From Gemmatimonadota bacterium (GTDB lineage: Bacteria; Gemmatimonadota; Gemmatimonadetes; Gemmatimonadales; Gemmatimonadaceae), in the NCBI GenBank assembly GCA_016712265.1, contig JADJRJ010000030.1, forward strand, positions 1,116,001-1,180,000: a DNA stretch of 64,000 nucleotides, written 5' to 3'. Numbering within the stretch: position 1 is the stretch's first letter; every line of letters begins with the position of its first letter. Under the pieces are notes generated by a model, which saw only the letters and a program-made list of their open reading frames with translations, did no database searches and was not told the DNA's origin. Position numbers and translations under genes: made by a program. Of this stretch, positions 8,345-18,162 are shown in pieces.

Positions 8345-10963
8345 ATGGCCGACTCACCCGACGCGCTCAATGGTGGCGCCCCACCGGACGACGCGCTCGC
8401 GACCTACCGCGCCAAGCGATCCGCGGATCGCTCGCCGGAACCCGTGGGCCACGTCTCCAACGTGCCGGGCCGGCTCTTCGTCGTGCACAAGCACGCCGCC
8501 CGCCAGCTGCATTTCGACCTCCGGCTCGAGATGGACGGCGTGTTGCGCTCATGGGCCGTCCCGCGGGGACCGTCGTATGACCAGGCGGACAAGCGCCTCG
8601 CGGTCCGGGTGGAAGACCATCCCCTGGAGTACGGCGACTTCGAGGGGATCATCCCCGAGGGCAACTACGGCGCGGGCGGGGTGATCGTGTGGGATCGCGG
8701 CGAGTGGGTCCCGCTCGAGGATTGGCGCACCGGGCTGGAGAAGGGCAAGCTCCTCTTTGAGCTCAAGGGCTACAAGCTCAAGGGCAAGTGGACCCTGGTG
8801 AAGATCAAGAAGACCGAGAAGGAGTGGTTGTTCATCAAGGAGCGCGACGCCTGGCTGCGCTCGCCAGGGACCGACTTCCCCGAAGGCTCCGTATTGTCCG
8901 GGCTGACGGTGGAGGAAGTGAAGGCGGGGCAGACGCGAGTCGGAATGCTTCGCGCGATAGTTGAGGGGCAGGCGCCCGTGGGGACGGTTGAGCTCGCCCC
9001 GCAGGCCGTGATGCTGGCCGAATCCACCGAGACGGCGTTCACGCGGGAGGGCTGGGTCTTTGAGCTGAAGATGGATGGGTACCGGCTCCTTGCCATCAAG
9101 AAGCGTGGTGAGGTCCAACTCCTCACGCGCAACGGCAACGACTACACCCTGGTCTTCCCCGAGGTGGCAAAGGCGGTGCGCGCCCTGCCCTTCGACGACG
9201 CCGTGATTGATGGCGAGGTCGTCGTCACGGACGCGCAGGGACGACCGGACTTCTCGCTCCTGCAGCGGCGCGGACGGCTGTCGAACGAGATCGAGGTGCG
9301 ACGCGCCGCCGTGGAGCTTCCCGCAGCCTACTTCGCCTTCGACCTCCTCTCGTTTGGGGAGTTCGACCTGCGCGGCCTTCCCCTCCTCAAGCGCAAGGAG
9401 GTCCTCGAGCGCGCGCTTCCCCAGGTCGGCGCCGTCCGCTACCTGGAGCACATCCCTGTGCAGGGCGAGGCGATGCTGCGGCAGGTGGAGGCGATGGGGC
9501 TCGAGGGCATCATCGCCAAGAAGGCCGACGCCGCCTACCGCGGCGGGCGGTCGTCCCAGTGGCTCAAGATCAAGGCGCAACGCACCGGCGACTTTGCCAT
9601 CGTTGGGTACACGACCCCCAACGGCGGGCGCAGCGGGTTCGGCGCCCTGCAGCTGGCGGACCGGGTCGGGGGCCAGCTGGTCTACGCAGGACGTGCCGGG
9701 ACGGGCTTCACCGATCAGCAGCTGGCGCAGTACCACGCACTGCTCTCCCCGCTTGTGCGGGCCACGCCGCCGTGCGAGGGCCCGTTCCCGATGGACGCCC
9801 AGGCCCCACGCGACGCCGCTGCCATCCCCGAGACCTCGACAACCCACTGGGTGGAACCGCGGTTCTGCTGCGAGGTGCGCTACACCGAGTTCACCCCCGA
9901 TGGATTGCTCCGCCACCCGGCCTTCCTCCGGTGGCGCGAAGACAAACGACCCGAAGATTGCGACCGCCAGGACGCGCGGGCACTCCCTCGGGCGCTGCCG
10001 GGTACGCCGGCCGCAACCCCGACGAGCCCAGACGTCGCCGACCCTGCCCCGGCACCGCAAACCCCGGCGCCGCGCACGGTCGCCTTCTCCAACCTCAACA
10101 AGATCTTCTGGCCGGAGGAGAAGTACACCAAGGGCGACCTGATCGACTACTATCGGGCCATCGCCCCCTGGCTCCTCGTCTACCTGCGCAACCGACCCGT
10201 CGTCCTCACGCGTTTCCCCGATGGGATCGACGGCAAGTCGTTCTACCAGAAGGACGCCCCCGAATTCGCCCCGGAGTGGATGCGCACCGTCCCGATCTGG
10301 GCCAATGACACGAGCCGGTTCATCCGGTACTTCGTCTGCGACGACGTGGACGCGCTGCTCTACATTGCCAACATGGGGAGCATTCCCCTGCACATCTGGC
10401 AGAGCCGCGTCGGGACCCTCGAGCAGCCCGACTGGTGCGTCATCGACCTGGACCCCAAGGAAGCCCCGTTCAGCGACGTCATCACGACGGCACAGGTGCT
10501 GCACCGCTTGTGCGACGAGATCGCCCTGCCGCACTACCTCAAGACCACCGGCAAGAGCGGTCTCCACATCCTCATCCCGCTCGGCCGCCAGTGCACCTAC
10601 GAGCAGTGCCGCACGTTAGGCGAGTTGCTCGCGCGCCTGGTCATCCGTGAGCTGCCGGAGATCACCACCATCACGCGCCACGTGACGCGCCGCGGCGACA
10701 AGGTCTACCTCGACTACCTGCAGAACCGGCACGGCCAGCTCATCGTGTCCCCCTTCAGCGTGCGCCCGCAACCCGGCGCAACGGTCTCGATGCCCCTCAC
10801 CTGGGACGAGCTGACCCCGGACCTCGATCCGCGGTGGTTCACCATTCGCACCGCACCGGAACGGATGGCGAAGCTGGGACGTGACCCGATGGCGCCGGTG
10901 CTGGAAGACAAGCCGGATCTCGCGCTCGCGCTCACGCGCCTTGCCGAGCGATTGCATGCGTAA
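8345..10963 (+). CDS. ligD: Multifunctional NHEJ DNA ligase LigD (phosphoesterase-ligase-polymerase)
   Basis: The product has 872 residues in the order PE-LIG-POL, the same as Pseudomonas LigD. The 3'-phosphoesterase comes first (about 35-190), with LFVVHKHAARQLHFDLRLE and DFEGIIPEGNYGAGGVIVWD. The ATP-dependent ligase follows, with adenylation motif FELKMDGYR (nucleophile Lys242), VIDGEVV, and LEGIIAKKADAAYRGGRS. The primase/polymerase is last (from about 583), with LNKIFWPEEKYTKGDLIDYY, FPDGIDGKSFYQKDAPE and the metal-binding VIDLDPKEAPF. With Ku next door this completes a two-component end-joining system that trims, fills and seals breaks. The 3' end overlaps the next start by 8 bases. Confidence 0.96.
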   Translation: MADSPDALNGGAPPDDALATYRAKRSADRSPEPVGHVSNVPGRLFVVHKHAARQLHFDLRLEMDGVLRSWAVPRGPSYDQADKRLAVRVEDHPLEYGDFEGIIPEGNYGAGGVIVWDRGEWVPLEDWRTGLEKGKLLFELKGYKLKGKWTLVKIKKTEKEWLFIKERDAWLRSPGTDFPEGSVLSGLTVEEVKAGQTRVGMLRAIVEGQAPVGTVELAPQAVMLAESTETAFTREGWVFELKMDGYRLLAIKKRGEVQLLTRNGNDYTLVFPEVAKAVRALPFDDAVIDGEVVVTDAQGRPDFSLLQRRGRLSNEIEVRRAAVELPAAYFAFDLLSFGEFDLRGLPLLKRKEVLERALPQVGAVRYLEHIPVQGEAMLRQVEAMGLEGIIAKKADAAYRGGRSSQWLKIKAQRTGDFAIVGYTTPNGGRSGFGALQLADRVGGQLVYAGRAGTGFTDQQLAQYHALLSPLVRATPPCEGPFPMDAQAPRDAAAIPETSTTHWVEPRFCCEVRYTEFTPDGLLRHPAFLRWREDKRPEDCDRQDARALPRALPGTPAATPTSPDVADPAPAPQTPAPRTVAFSNLNKIFWPEEKYTKGDLIDYYRAIAPWLLVYLRNRPVVLTRFPDGIDGKSFYQKDAPEFAPEWMRTVPIWANDTSRFIRYFVCDDVDALLYIANMGSIPLHIWQSRVGTLEQPDWCVIDLDPKEAPFSDVITTAQVLHRLCDEIALPHYLKTTGKSGLHILIPLGRQCTYEQCRTLGELLARLVIRELPEITTITRHVTRRGDKVYLDYLQNRHGQLIVSPFSVRPQPGATVSMPLTWDELTPDLDPRWFTIRTAPERMAKLGRDPMAPVLEDKPDLALALTRLAERLHA

Positions 10964-12443
10964 CCTGCGGCGTGCGCTCGCCCTTGCCCTGCTCGTCGGA
11001 GCGTGTCGCGATGCCGCCGTCACCGCGCCGGCTGACCCGCCGCCGATTCCAACGGCGTCCGAGCCAACCCTGACGCGCGAGTTTCGCGGCCTCTGGATCG
11101 CCACGGTCGCCAACATCGACTTCCCCTCGGCCGCCGCGCTGCCGGTCGCGCAACAGCGCGCGGAGCTGATCGCGCTGCTCGACCTGGCGCAGTCGTTGAA
11201 ACTCACCGCCGTGCTCCTCCAAGTGCGCGCGGCCGGCGACGCGCTCTATCCGTCCCCCCACGAGCCGTGGATGGCTTCGTTAGGCGGCGCACAGGGAACG
11301 GACCCGGGATGGGATCCGCTCGACGTCGCCGTTCGCGAGGCCCACGCCCGGGGCCTCGAGCTGCATGCCTGGTTCAATCCGTTTCGCGCCGGTAACGCCA
11401 GCGACACGCTGCGATTGCACCCGACGCACCTCGCGCGACGACGCCCGGACCTCGCCCGCGTGGTCCGGGGCTCCCTCTGGTTTGACCCCGGCGAAGCCGA
11501 GGTCCACGACCACGCGATGACCGTGATACGCGACGTGCTCGCGAGGTACGATATCGACGCCGTGCACATCGACGACTTCTTCTATCCGTATCCTACGACG
11601 GGAACCCCTATCCCGGTCCCATTCCCGGACTCGGCCACCTACGCGCGATACACCGCCTCTACCACGTCTGCCCTGGCCCTCGCCGACTGGCGACGCGACA
11701 ACGTCAACCGCTTTGTCCAGCGCCTGTATCGCGAGGTCCATGCCGCCAAGCCACACGTCAAGGTTGGCATTTCCCCCTTTGGCATCTGGCGCCCAGGCAA
11801 CCCCGCCGGCATCGTCGGGCTCGACGCCTGGCGAGACATCTACGCCGACTCCCGCCACTGGCTGCAACAGGGATGGCTGGACTACATGGCGCCACAGCTC
11901 TACTGGTCCATCGCATCAACTGGGCAGAGTTTCCCAGCCCTTAATGCCTGGTGGCTGTCGCAGAACACGGCGGGACGCCACATCTGGCCGGGGCTCGCAG
12001 CTTACCGCGTGGCCGACGGCTCCGCCTCTGCCTTTGTCGCCGAGGAGGTCGCAAGTCAGGTGAGCCTCCTCCGACTCAATCGCCCCAACCCGGGATTCGT
12101 GTTGTACAACGCGTCGACGATGCGCCGGGATCGCGGGGGCCTCACGACGCTCCTCCGCGCCTCCACCACGCGGGAGGCCGCCGTGTCGCCCAGCTATCCG
12201 TGGTTGGACCCACTCCCACCGGACGCCCCGAGCATCACCGTCGATGGCACCAGCATTCGCATGGCGCCCGGGGCCACGGAAGAACCCGCCTGGTGGATCG
12301 TTCACACCTCCGACCTGACGTCGTGGACGCAACGCACCGTCCCGGGGAGCGTCCGTACCGTCCCCCAAAACGGCGCGCGCATGGTCCGCGTCCGCGCCGC
12401 AGACCGCGCCTTTAACCTGAGCACCCCGGCCCGCTGGCCATGA
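10956..12443 (+). CDS. GHL10/DUF187-type family 10 glycosyl-hydrolase-like lipoprotein
   Basis: The product has 495 residues. The ATG at 10956 overlaps the ligD stop region and is followed by a lipoprotein signal (LLVGAC, Cys17); open frame upstream belongs to ligD. FRGLWIATVANIDFPS, VLLQVRAAGDALYPS, GLELHAWFNPFRAG, DIDAVHIDDFFYPYP and VGISPFGIWRPG are the hallmarks of the DUF187/GHL10 TIM barrel. Family members are linked to peptidoglycan or exopolysaccharide cleavage. A C-terminal stretch of about 90 residues resembles a beta-sandwich (SITVDGTSIRMA onward). The cell-wall role is inferred from the family. It is translationally coupled to the CDF gene by ATGA. Confidence 0.85.
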   Translation: MRNLRRALALALLVGACRDAAVTAPADPPPIPTASEPTLTREFRGLWIATVANIDFPSAAALPVAQQRAELIALLDLAQSLKLTAVLLQVRAAGDALYPSPHEPWMASLGGAQGTDPGWDPLDVAVREAHARGLELHAWFNPFRAGNASDTLRLHPTHLARRRPDLARVVRGSLWFDPGEAEVHDHAMTVIRDVLARYDIDAVHIDDFFYPYPTTGTPIPVPFPDSATYARYTASTTSALALADWRRDNVNRFVQRLYREVHAAKPHVKVGISPFGIWRPGNPAGIVGLDAWRDIYADSRHWLQQGWLDYMAPQLYWSIASTGQSFPALNAWWLSQNTAGRHIWPGLAAYRVADGSASAFVAEEVASQVSLLRLNRPNPGFVLYNASTMRRDRGGLTTLLRASTTREAAVSPSYPWLDPLPPDAPSITVDGTSIRMAPGATEEPAWWIVHTSDLTSWTQRTVPGSVRTVPQNGARMVRVRAADRAFNLSTPARWP

Positions 12444-13327
12444 CCGCCCCACATACGCGCGGCGAGCGCGTCGCCCAGCTCGGCGTGCTCGCCAATGCCG
12501 CGCTCGCCATCACCAAGCTGGTGGCGGGCTTCGTGGGCAACTCCTACGCACTGATCGCCGATGCGATCGAGTCTACCGCGGACATCCTCTCCTCGTTGAT
12601 CGTGTGGGGCGGGCTGCGCGTCGCCAGCCGCGAACCGGATGCCACTTACCCGTTCGGCTACGGCCGCGCCGAGACGCTGGCAGGCGCCACGGTCGCGATC
12701 ATGTTGCTCGGGGCCGCCCTCGTCATCGCCGTCGAGGCCGTCATCGAGATTCGGACGCCGCATCACAGCCCCGCACCGTGGACCCTTGCGGTCCTGGTGG
12801 CCGTCATCGTGCTGAAGTGGTGGCTCGCCCGCCACGTGGGCTCGGTGGCCACCGAGATCTCGTCCACAGCTGTGCGATCCGATGCCTGGCACCATCTCAG
12901 TGATGCCATCACGTCCGCGGCAGCGTTCATCGGGATCTCGATCGCCGTCTGGGGCGGACCCGGCTGGGAGAGTGCCGACGACTGGGCCGCCCTCGTCGCG
13001 GCTGCGGTCATCGTCTATAATGGCGCGCGCATGCTGCAGGGATCGCTGGCCGAGTTGATGGATCGCGCCGTGGCCCCGTCGCTGATCGACACCATTCGCG
13101 CCGCGGCGGAAGGGGTGGACGGCGTCCGCGCCACCGAGAAACTTGCCGCGCGAAAGAGTGGGCTTCACTACCGGGTGACAATCCATGTCCAGGCGGACCC
13201 CCACCTGTCGCTCCACGACGCCCATATCCTTGGGGGGAAGGTGAAAGGAGCCATCCGCACCAGGTTGCCTAACGTGCAGTCGGTGCTCGTCCACATGGAG
13301 CCGTTCGAGGGCCCGCGCCCCGGCTGA
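12440..13327 (+). CDS. Cation diffusion facilitator (CDF) family metal exporter
   Basis: This is a 295-residue inner-membrane protein with the CDF plan: about six transmembrane helices followed by a cytoplasmic ferredoxin-like domain. VAQLGVLANAALAITK opens helix 1. ALIADAIESTADI in helix 2 and SDAWHHLSDAITS in helix 5 provide the metal-site acidic and His residues. The normal DxxxD of helix 2 reads D-x-x-E here. The C-terminal part (YRVTIHVQADPHLSLHDAH) matches the dimerising metal-binding domain. Likely cargo is Zn, Fe, Mn or Co; sequence alone does not decide. The start overlaps the previous stop as ATGA. Confidence 0.9.
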   Translation: MTAPHTRGERVAQLGVLANAALAITKLVAGFVGNSYALIADAIESTADILSSLIVWGGLRVASREPDATYPFGYGRAETLAGATVAIMLLGAALVIAVEAVIEIRTPHHSPAPWTLAVLVAVIVLKWWLARHVGSVATEISSTAVRSDAWHHLSDAITSAAAFIGISIAVWGGPGWESADDWAALVAAAVIVYNGARMLQGSLAELMDRAVAPSLIDTIRAAAEGVDGVRATEKLAARKSGLHYRVTIHVQADPHLSLHDAHILGGKVKGAIRTRLPNVQSVLVHMEPFEGPRPG

Positions 13328-13387
13328 CGTTTCCGCAGTGGTGCCACGCGGCGGCGTGCGCTACGTTCCCGCGCCCTTTCCCCTGGC

Positions 13388-14641
13388 ATGACTGGATCCT
13401 CATCCGCCTCGAACCGCCTGGTCTGGTTGCTCGCCGCCGTTACCCTGGTCGGGTACGGGCTGCGTACCAACATCACGATCGCCCAGGAGCACATGGCCCC
13501 GGACCTGGGGCTGACCATGGCCGACATGGGGATCATCAGCGCGTGGGGATTCCAGTTCGTCTACGCCGTCTTCCAGCTCCCGGGCGGGTTCCTCGGCGAC
13601 CGGTACGGCGCACGCCTCATCATGGGGCTCTCGATCATTGGCTGGAGCCTGGCGAACCTGCTCTCCGGCCTCACGGTCTCCACCGCTGGCCTCGCGTTCC
13701 TCTCGCTCTTCGCGACCCGGGTGCTGCTGGGGATGACACAGGCCCCGACGTTCCCGGTGGCCGCCCTTGCCGTCACCCGCTCGGTGCCGGCCAACCGTCG
13801 CGTCAGCGCCGTGTCGATCTACATTGCCAGCTCAATGCTTGGAGCGGCGCTTGCCCCGCTGACCCTGGCCCCGCTCATGGTCGCGATGGGATGGCGCGCG
13901 GTCTTCATCGCCAGCAGCGTAGTGGGACTCGCCATGGCGGTCGCCTGGTTCGCGCTCGCCCCCAACGATGCCCCGACGGCCACCGAACGCCCCGCCCGGC
14001 TGCTCGGCCTGCAGATGCGCGAGTCGCTTGCCCTGCTGCGCGATCGCAACCTCCTGGTCCTCTCGGCGAGTTACTTCTTGCACTCCGCCGTCCACTTCGT
14101 CTTTGTGTTCTGGTTCTTCCGTTACCTGACGGAGGGCCGCGGCTTCTCCGTGCTCGCCAGCGGGGGCTGGGGAAGCCTGCCCAATCTCATGGCCTTTGCC
14201 GTGGCCCCCGTCCTCGGCGTCGCCATCGACCGATGGAGTCGACGCATCGACGCACCGGTCGCCCGGCAGCGCGCCGCCATGGCCTCGCTGATCACCTCGG
14301 CCGTGCTCGTGACGATTGGGGCCAACCTCCCGAGCGCCACCCTGGCCATTCTCGCGTTAGGCGCTTCGGTCGCGCTGATCTCCAGCACGGAGTCCCCCTT
14401 CTGGACCACCGCCGCCGCTATCGGCCGCGACAACCCAGGATCAGCCGGCGGGGTCCTCAACCTCATGGGCAACCTGGGTGGTGTCGTCTCCATCTGGCTG
14501 GTGCCCCCCATGAAGGACGCCTGGGGATGGACCGCCATGCTGGGCTTCTGGGCCGCGATGCAGGTGACCGCTGCGCTGCTCTGGCTCCTGGTGCGACCGC
14601 CCGCACCCGCGCTCAGCGCACCGAACGCATCCCGTCCGTAA
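13388..14641 (+). CDS. MFS transporter (organic-anion/sugar-acid symporter type)
   Basis: The product has 417 residues and about 12 hydrophobic helices. The segment GYGLRTNITIAQEHMAPDLG followed by GIISAWGFQFVYAVFQLPGG and GDRYGARLIMG (the loop 2-3 MFS signature) resembles the ACS family of sugar-acid and organic-anion symporters. A central hydrophilic loop around residues 195-215 separates the two bundles. The substrate is unknown. It converges on soxG with a 29-base overlap; a role in sarcosine or related uptake is possible but only by proximity. Confidence 0.85.
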   Translation: MTGSSSASNRLVWLLAAVTLVGYGLRTNITIAQEHMAPDLGLTMADMGIISAWGFQFVYAVFQLPGGFLGDRYGARLIMGLSIIGWSLANLLSGLTVSTAGLAFLSLFATRVLLGMTQAPTFPVAALAVTRSVPANRRVSAVSIYIASSMLGAALAPLTLAPLMVAMGWRAVFIASSVVGLAMAVAWFALAPNDAPTATERPARLLGLQMRESLALLRDRNLLVLSASYFLHSAVHFVFVFWFFRYLTEGRGFSVLASGGWGSLPNLMAFAVAPVLGVAIDRWSRRIDAPVARQRAAMASLITSAVLVTIGANLPSATLAILALGASVALISSTESPFWTTAAAIGRDNPGSAGGVLNLMGNLGGVVSIWLVPPMKDAWGWTAMLGFWAAMQVTAALLWLLVRPPAPALSAPNASRP

Positions 14642-15149
14642 GCCAACGCACCACGTAGTCGGCGGAACTGGATCGACAGGCGACCAGGTAACGATCCGTC
14701 GCCAGGGGGAGCAGGAAGACGCCCACTCGCCCAAGCAGCGTTTGCGCACACTGCCCAACGCCAAACACATGCGGGCGCACGTCGAGGGCACAGCAGCTGG
14801 CGAGCACCTCACGCGCGCCCGGCCCGTACAGGGCAAACGCGACGCGCGAAGCAGAGGTGTCGACGACGGCGCCGTCCTCGCCGAGGGCCTCCCGCACAGG
14901 TCCAGCGGGAGGACCATCGCCGAGGCACACCCATTCGTCAGGCCGAAGGCCACACAGGAGGGCCCCGTCTGCGAGGCGCTGCACCTGGTTTGTGACGGGC
15001 AACGCGGCCACGCCGAGCGCGGCCGCGAGGCGGTCGTTGCCTTCACCGCGCGCACGCAGGGTAAGGCCGGGGCGCACATCAAGCGGCTCCAGCGTGGCCG
15101 CCGTGCCCGACGCCGACCGCATCAGCGCGACCAGGGACGACTCATCCAT
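14613..15149 (-). CDS. soxG: Sarcosine oxidase gamma subunit
   Basis: The product has 178 residues. The start ATG at 15149 overlaps the soxA stop (8 bases), as is usual in sox operons. The sequence follows the SoxG pattern (a short, diverged GcvT-like fold): LRARGEGNDRLAAALG, RLADGALLCGLRPDEWVCLG, VVDTSASRVAFALYGPGARE and the closing DRYLVACRSSSADYVVRWL. SoxG is the small structural subunit of heterotetrameric sarcosine oxidase. It is the last gene of the operon soxB-soxD-soxA-soxG, and its tail overlaps the convergent MFS gene. Confidence 0.85.
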   Translation of the reverse strand: MDESSLVALMRSASGTAATLEPLDVRPGLTLRARGEGNDRLAAALGVAALPVTNQVQRLADGALLCGLRPDEWVCLGDGPPAGPVREALGEDGAVVDTSASRVAFALYGPGAREVLASCCALDVRPHVFGVGQCAQTLLGRVGVFLLPLATDRYLVACRSSSADYVVRWLTDGMRSVR

Positions 15150-17911
15150 CGCGACGCGCCCCCCGGGGATCGTAGTGGACCGGGTCCACGATAGACACGG
15201 CGACGACGCCTCCGTCCAGCGGGACGTACAACGTCTCGCCCAGCCGCGCACGGCCGCCCTTGACGAGCGCCAGACCTAACGAGCGCCCGAGCGTCTCGCT
15301 CCACCGATACGAGGTGACGTGGCCGTCCAGCTGCATCGGGGGCGCATGGACCTTCCGCGTGAGCGCCGCGCCCTCGGGAATCACTTCGTCTCCGTTCCAG
15401 GGGGCGATCCCCACCAGCTGGGGGCGATCCTCCGCGAGCATCGCCGGTCGTCGCCACGATCTCTGACCGACGCACGGTTTGTCCTTGCCGACAAGCCAAC
15501 CGAGCCCCGCATCGTGTGGCGTGGTCGTCCCTTCGGTGTCCTGCCCGACGATCACATACCCCTTCTCGATGCGCAGGGACTGCAACGCCTCGAGGCCGTA
15601 CGGCGTCGCGCCCGCGTTGACGGCGGTGTCCCACACGACGGCGGCAAGGTCCCACGGCACGCTGACCTCAAATGCCAGCTCACCGGAGAAGCTCACTCGC
15701 GCCACGATGGCCTCGCCCACCCCGGGGATATCCGTGCGCCGCACGCCGAGGAAGGGGAAGGCCTCGCGGCTCGCGTCGAGCGCTGGCGCCACGCGTTGCA
15801 TGACCTCCCGGGCCTTCGGTCCGGCGATGGCGACCGTTGCGTATTCCTCGGTGACCGGAGTCACCCAGACGCGACGGGTCGGCCACTCCGTCTGGAGCCA
15901 CTCCTCCATCCAGTCCACGACGGCGGCTGCATGGCTGGTGGAGGTCGTCACGAAGAAGTGTTGGTCGGCCAGGCGCAACACCAGGCCGTCGTCCAGGACA
16001 GCGCCATCCATCCGGCACATCATGGAGTAGCGCCCCTTGCCCACCGGGATGGTGCCGATCCCATTGACGTAGAGCTGGTCGAGGAACCAGGACGCATCCG
16101 GCCCTTGCACGTCGATCTTGCCTAACGTCGACACATCGGCGACGCCGACGGCGGTGCGCACGGCCCGGCACTCGCGACGGATCGCCGCGTCCGGCGCCTC
16201 GAAGGGACGCGGGTAACACGACGGGCGCATCCACTGGCCGGCAGGCTCGAAGGTGGCGCCGAGCGCTTCGTGGCGATGGTGTAGCGAGGTCCGGCGGACG
16301 GGCTCGAACATCGCCCCGTGCGCGCGGCCAGCGAACGCATGAAAGGCCACCGGTTCCAACCGGCGGACGGCTCCCCGACGTGCCGATCTGGGACACCGGC
16401 TGGTCCAGGAGTGCGGCCGTCAGGACGCCCGCGTTCACGCGCGCACTGCGCCCCTGCTCGACCCCGGTGCCGATGAGGGTGTAGCGCTTGACGTGCTCGA
16501 TGTGCGTGAGCCCGGCGGCCGCCGCACGCTCCACGCCGGCCACCGTCGCATCGCGATGCAGGTCCACAAACGAGCGGGACTCGTCGCCATCGGCGGACGG
16601 CACGCGCCACAGCTGGGCCGGCTCGTCCTCCACGACCGCAGGGACCACCGGCAGCACCACCTCCCGCGCCACGATCCCGCACGCGCCTAACGCTTCGCGC
16701 GCAGCCCGCACCCCTTCGTCCAGGCAACTCGCCGTGTCCCCGCGCCCGTTGGCGCCGCCCGCGATCCACTGCCCCGGCAACGGTCGCTCGGGCACGGCCG
16801 CACACCACCAGGCGTCGTACCGCGTGGCGCCACGGAGATGCAGGTGCAGGTTGATGTTCGGCTCCCACCCACCACAGACGGCCAGCAGGTCAGTCGCCAA
16901 GCGGACCCTGCCGTCCCGCGAGCGCACCCGAATGGCCGTGACCCTGCCCTGGGCGTCGCCGTCGGTTCCCTCGACGACCGCGCGATCGATGATCCGCAGC
17001 CCGGCCAGCTCGGCCCGATGGCGTAGCAGGCCGCTCCCCGGGGGACGCGGATCCACGATCGCGGCCACCTCCACCCCGGCCGCGTGCCACGCCAGCGCGG
17101 TCCGGTAGCCATCGTCGCTCGTGGTGAACACGGTCCCGCGTTCCGGAGCGAGCGCAAAACGCTCCAGGTAGTCGCGCGCTGCCGACGCCAGCATCACGCC
17201 AGGGCGATCGTTGTCCGAAAAGACCACTGGTCGCTCGAGCATCCCGGTGGCGTGCACGATCGCCCTCGCCCGAACCTGCCACAGGCGGCCACGCGTGGCG
17301 TCGTCGACGTCGCGCTGCAGGGCGACGATCCCATTCCCGTCGAGCAGCATCACTGCAGTGCACTGCGGGAGGAGACGCACGGCACCTAACGCGGAGCGGA
17401 GCTCGTGCACCACGGCGTCCTCCCCGTCGCGCAGGAGCGCCCCTCCTGGCTCCTGGCCCGCGTCGATGAGCATCACCTCCACGCCAGCCGCAGCCGCCGT
17501 CGCGGCCGCCGCCAGCCCCGCAGGACCGCCGCCGATGACCAACACGTCCACGTGGGCGTGGCGCTTGTCGAATCGCGCGGGGTCTTCGCCGTCCTGCAGG
17601 TAGCCCTTGGTGATCCGGTTCGCCCCCTCGAGCCGCATCCCGTCCACCAGTCGCATGGCCGAGAGCCGGACGAGCGGTTCCGTCACCCCGGTCTCGACCA
17701 CCTGGGCAAACCCCGTCGGTTCCTCGAGGCCGGACGCCATGATCCCGCGCGGACGCCCCGCGCTGACACTCGTGCCAATGACGTCGACCCCGGCACCCAG
17801 CAGCGCCGACGCCGCCGTGTCCCCGGCAAAGCCAGCGTAGCGCGTGCCGTCGAACCAGAAGGACAACGGCCGCGTGCGATCCACGCGCCCACCACGCGAA
17901 AGCCGCCTCAT
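15142..17911 (-). pseudogene. soxA: Sarcosine oxidase alpha subunit, interrupted by one frameshift
   Basis: SoxA carries the NAD+ site and, in its C-terminal GcvT-like half, the tetrahydrofolate site where the sarcosine methyl group is trapped. The N-terminal half starts at the ATG at 17911 (ATGA with soxD) with LSFWFDGTRYAGFAGDTAAS, an Rossmann motif VLVIGGGPAGLAAA, and GMLERPVVFSDNDRPGVML. It reads correctly through QPVSQIGTS and then leaves the family sequence. The C-terminal half (EPVAFHAFAG onward, then WMRPSCYPRP, GKIDVQGPDASWFLDQLY, LRIEKGYVIVGQDTEG) lies in another frame and ends at 15142. Removing one base from the two-C run at 16356-16357 (+ strand) would rejoin them as RPPVEPVAFHAF. 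Either a sequencing error or an early pseudogene; the N-terminal frame runs on by chance to 15680. Confidence 0.88.
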
Positions 17912-18162
17912 GGCGCCTCCCCGATGGGCCGGACCTCGAGAAGCTCGTGCGTCAGCGTGCTCCGCACCACATGGAACCACTGCCGGCATCCTGCCGCATG
18001 CACCCACCGCTCGGCGTAGCTGCCTGCCGGGTTCGAGCGGACGTAGAGCACCCGGGCCCAGGTCGCATCATCGGCGTCTGGCGGGATGGGGACCCCCTCC
18101 CCGCCATACCGAAACTCCTCCTCCTCACGCGGCCCACACCAGGGACAAGGGATCTGCAGCAT
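17908..18162 (-). CDS. soxD: Sarcosine oxidase delta subunit
   Basis: This 84-residue protein is typical in size for SoxD. The zinc ligands are visible: IPCPWCGPREEEEF (Cys6, Cys9) and, further on, WVHAAGCRQWFHVVR, giving the H-x-x-x-C pattern. In the known enzyme the subunit binds one zinc ion and is structural. Its ATG shares a base with the soxB stop (TGATG) and its stop overlaps soxA as ATGA, so all four genes are translationally coupled. Confidence 0.93.
   Translation of the reverse strand: MLQIPCPWCGPREEEEFRYGGEGVPIPPDADDATWARVLYVRSNPAGSYAERWVHAAGCRQWFHVVRSTLTHELLEVRPIGEAP

Noticed and set aside
8549..10567. A 672-codon open frame antisense to ligD
   Set aside because: It has no recognisable domain and mirrors the third-position GC of ligD, whose three domains are complete on the other strand.
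15680..18007. A 775-codon open frame covering most of soxA
   Set aside because: Only residues up to about QIGTS match SoxA; the rest is an out-of-frame reading of the C-terminal half, open by chance because of high GC.
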